From NCBI GenBank assembly GCA_944390505.1, contig CALXQF010000058.1, positions 1 to 7,774 of the forward strand: a stretch of DNA of 7,774 bases, read 5' to 3'. Position numbers and translations under genes: made by a program. A model generated the notes under the pieces. The model saw only the letters and a list, made by a program, of their open reading frames with translations. It had not been told where the DNA came from and did not search any database. Positions 6,362 to 7,774 of the stretch are shown piece after piece. Each line of letters opens with the position of its first letter. The first letter of the stretch is position 1. This DNA is from an uncultured Clostridia bacterium (GTDB taxonomy: Bacteria; Bacillota; Clostridia; TANB77; CAG-508).

Positions 6362-6989
6362 ATGTTAGATACTATAATTTATTTAATTAGGCATGCTGAA
6401 ACGGTTGACGAAAACGGAATTAGAAATACAAATGAAGATTCACAAATGATTAATGAAAAGGAAATTCTATCTGTATATGGAGAAGAACAATCTAAAAGAT
6501 TAAGTGAAAATGAAGAATTAACTAATATTGATGTTATTTGGTCGAGTAGTTATACTAGAGCAAAAGCTACTGCTAAATATATTGCTGATTCCAATAAATT
6601 ACCTATTAATTTAGATAGTAATTTAAGTGAAAGAAAACTAGGAAATTTAAAAGAACTAGGAGAATTTATGAAAGACAAAAAAACAAGAGATCCTTCTCAA
6701 GAACAATTATTGGATAGAAATTTTAAGACTTCTGATGGAGAAAGTGCAGAGGAGACTAAAAAGCGAATGACAGAGTTCTTTGATAGAATATTAAAAGAAT
6801 ATGAAGGTAAGAAAATTGCTGTTATAAGCCATCGGTGGTTCAATAAAATTTTTCTTATTAAATTGGTGTGAAGTAAATGAAGATGTAAAATTAGTATATA
6901 ATAACACAGTTTTAGATATAACATCTCCTTGTTTACTAAAAATGACTTTTAGAAAAGAGAAATTAGTCAATTTAGAACAAATAGAATAA
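6362..6989 (+). pseudogene. Histidine phosphatase family protein, frameshifted by one base
   Basis: Members of the histidine phosphatase (phosphoglycerate-mutase-like) superfamily remove phosphate through a phospho-histidine intermediate. Here LIRHAET (residues 8-14) carries the nucleophile His11, SSSYTRAKATA (61-71) the conserved Arg66, LSERKLG (88-94) the acidic Glu90, and AVISH (153-157) the second catalytic His157. Directly after His157 the frame breaks: it reads SHRWFNK and stops at 6871. If C6833 is removed the text becomes SHGGSIKFFLLNWCEVNED, the expected SHGG motif, and stays open to the TAA at 6987-6989. That gives 208 aa ending in KLVNLEQIE, the normal family length. The unshifted product keeps both catalytic histidines but loses the last strands. 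The start at 6362 follows AAGGGGAG (6344-6351). The cause may be a real recent mutation or a sequencing error; the substrate is unknown. Confidence 0.85.
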
Positions 6990-7081
6990 TAATTATAAAA
7001 TGTTTTAAGAAAGTAAATAAACAATTGAAAGAAAGTATAGAATTGAAAAGATATTAATTTCATTAATGTTTCTTAAATTCA

Positions 7082-7110
7082 TAGATTTTAAAAAGAGAAA
7101 ATGATATAAT
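7082..7110 (+). promoter_or_regulatory. Extended -10 promoter of the toxin-antitoxin operon
   Basis: TGATATAAT (7102-7110) is an extended -10 element (TGn plus TATAAT at 7105-7110). The -35 position at 17 bases, TAGATT (7082-7087), is only 3 of 6, as is usual with extended -10 promoters. The leader is about 27 bases to the ATG at 7144, enough for GGAGG at 7130-7134. The 154 bases between the phosphatase remnant and this operon hold nothing else I can support. Confidence 0.68.
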
Positions 7111-7143
7111 AATAACATAAATATATTATGGAGGTAATTAAAT

Positions 7144-7386
7144 ATGTCTATAGAAAAACAAAAATTATATAATGAAATTGAAACACTACCAGAAGAACTT
7201 ACAAACCAAGTTATTAATTTTATTGAATATTTAAAATTATCGTATTTAGATACAGAAGTTCCAGATAGTGTAACAATAAAAAACAAAAAAGATTTAAAAG
7301 AAAAGTTACAGAAAGGCTTAGATGATATTAAGACAAATAGAGTATATTCATTAGATGAAGCTTTTACTAAAATAGATAACATATAG
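7144..7386 (+). CDS. Antitoxin of a type II toxin-antitoxin pair, DUF2281-like
   Basis: The 80-aa product begins with a helical segment, LYNEIETLPEELTNQVINF then IEYLK (residues 8-31). This matches the LPEE...V..FIE.L pattern of DUF2281-like antitoxins. The C-terminal half is charged (DLKEKLQKGLDDIKTNRVYS at 50-69, then LDEAFTKI), the kind of flexible tail with K-G-x-x-D-I-K...RVYSLDEAF seen in antitoxins that wrap RelE/ParE toxins. Its role would be to bind and neutralise the toxin and probably repress the operon. No ribbon-helix-helix or helix-turn-helix is obvious, so the DNA-binding part is uncertain. GGAGG (7130-7134) lies 9 bases before the start. The toxin gene begins 18 bases after its stop, on the same strand. 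The identification rests on sequence pattern together with the partner gene. Confidence 0.8.
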   Translation: MSIEKQKLYNEIETLPEELTNQVINFIEYLKLSYLDTEVPDSVTIKNKKDLKEKLQKGLDDIKTNRVYSLDEAFTKIDNI

Positions 7387-7404
7387 AAGATTGGAGCTAA
7401 TATT

Positions 7405-7728
7405 ATGAAAAAATATATAGTTGAGATTTCTGAAACTGCTGAGCAAGACTTGGAAAATATTATTTCATATTTAAAATATAGTTTAGCAGGAGATATTATA
7501 GCAGATAAATACAAGATATTATTTAAACAAGAATTGAAAGATTTAGAAAACATAGCAGGAAGCATGCCAGTTTTAAGTGAAGATTTAACAGGGCATAAAA
7601 ACATTAGGAAAGTCAATGTAAGAAATTATATAGTATTTTATATAGTTGATGAAGAGAACTCTAAAGCATTAGTATTAAGAATAGGTCATGCTTTCATGGA
7701 TTGGGAAAAATATCTAAAAGAGGAATAA
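7405..7728 (+). CDS. RelE/ParE-family toxin
   Basis: The 107-aa product has the RelE/ParE toxin layout: an N-terminal strand and helix (YIVEISETAEQDLENIISYL, residues 4-23), a second helix (ADKYKILFKQELKDLENI, 33-50), then the beta-sheet IRKVNVRNYIVFYIVDEE (67-84) and LRIGHAFMDWEKYL (91-104). The family's basic residues are visible as Arg69, Arg73, Arg92 and His95. RelE-type members cut mRNA on the ribosome, while ParE-type members poison DNA gyrase. The pattern A-x-x-DL-x-x-I-x-x-YL with RNY-x-VFY-x-VDE and RIGH is shared by both, so I cannot choose between them. GGAG at 7393-7396 lies 8 bases before the ATG. It is co-transcribed with the antitoxin upstream. The frame is complete, so the module is probably functional. 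Confidence 0.87.
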   Translation: MKKYIVEISETAEQDLENIISYLKYSLAGDIIADKYKILFKQELKDLENIAGSMPVLSEDLTGHKNIRKVNVRNYIVFYIVDEENSKALVLRIGHAFMDWEKYLKEE

Positions 7729-7738
7729 TTAACAAACA

Positions 7739-7768
7739 TATAATCTTTATTAATTAGATATATTTTTT
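7739..7768 (+). terminator. Weak possible terminator after the toxin gene
   Basis: TATAATCT (7739-7746) pairs with AGATATA (7756-7762) with one bulged A, and six T follow (7763-7768). The stem is short and nearly all A-T, so its efficiency is doubtful. Confidence 0.4.
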
Positions 7769-7774
7769 GAAAGT

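Noticed and set aside
6827..6840. Programmed +1 frameshift in the histidine phosphatase gene
   Set aside because: CAT CGG TGG offers no sequence on which the P-site tRNA could re-pair after slipping, and no stimulatory structure is evident; a one-base insertion explains it more simply.
7106..7129. ATAATA/TATTAT inverted repeat as a toxin-antitoxin operator
   Set aside because: Only 6 bp of arm match in nearly pure A/T sequence, which is expected by chance.
7005..7616. 203-codon open frame on the - strand under the toxin-antitoxin genes
   Set aside because: It overlaps two convincing + strand genes, has low-complexity F/S/I/L-rich content typical of the complement of AT-rich coding DNA, and shows no recognised motif.

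Overview
The window is AT-rich, read entirely from the + strand, with strong AGGAGG-type ribosome binding sites, hairpin/T-run terminators and SigA-like promoters. Together with the protein types (GlmM, zinc-knuckle MetRS, an FBP-type L-lactate dehydrogenase, DUF6512-like membrane protein) this points to a low-GC Bacillota, most likely an anaerobic or fermentative member of the Clostridia. The genus cannot be named from the sequence alone. UGG is used for Trp and UGA is not read through, so the ordinary bacterial code fits.

Layout. (1) 30-1796: glmM (phosphoglucosamine mutase, cell-wall precursor synthesis) followed by a 112-aa three-helix membrane protein. (2) 1811-3997: a hairpin, then a short-form methionyl-tRNA synthetase gene (metG) and a small P-loop kinase-like protein, closed by a strong terminator at 4005-4044. 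(3) 4101-4704: a DUF6512-like five-helix membrane protein with its own terminator. (4) 4686-5166: a 139-aa orphan membrane protein driven by a near-consensus promoter embedded inside the preceding terminator. (5) 5167-6276: a leader with a promoter, then L-lactate dehydrogenase with the fructose-1,6-bisphosphate-site residues conserved. (6) 6362-6989: a histidine phosphatase gene interrupted by one extra base at 6833; removing that C restores a complete 208-aa reading frame. (7) 7105-7768: a self-contained type II toxin-antitoxin pair (DUF2281-like antitoxin, RelE/ParE toxin) with its own extended -10 promoter and a weak possible terminator.

Functionally this is mostly a housekeeping stretch (cell wall, translation, fermentation) made of short independent transcription units, with the accessory-type material (broken phosphatase, toxin-antitoxin module) at the 3' end. 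I see no mobile element, CRISPR array, tRNA or rRNA, and no convincing new multi-gene system. The points most worth checking are the exactly localised frameshift, the MetRS that stops at its linker without the usual C-terminal tRNA-binding domain, the promoter nested inside a terminator, and the hairpin squeezed against the metG ribosome binding site.
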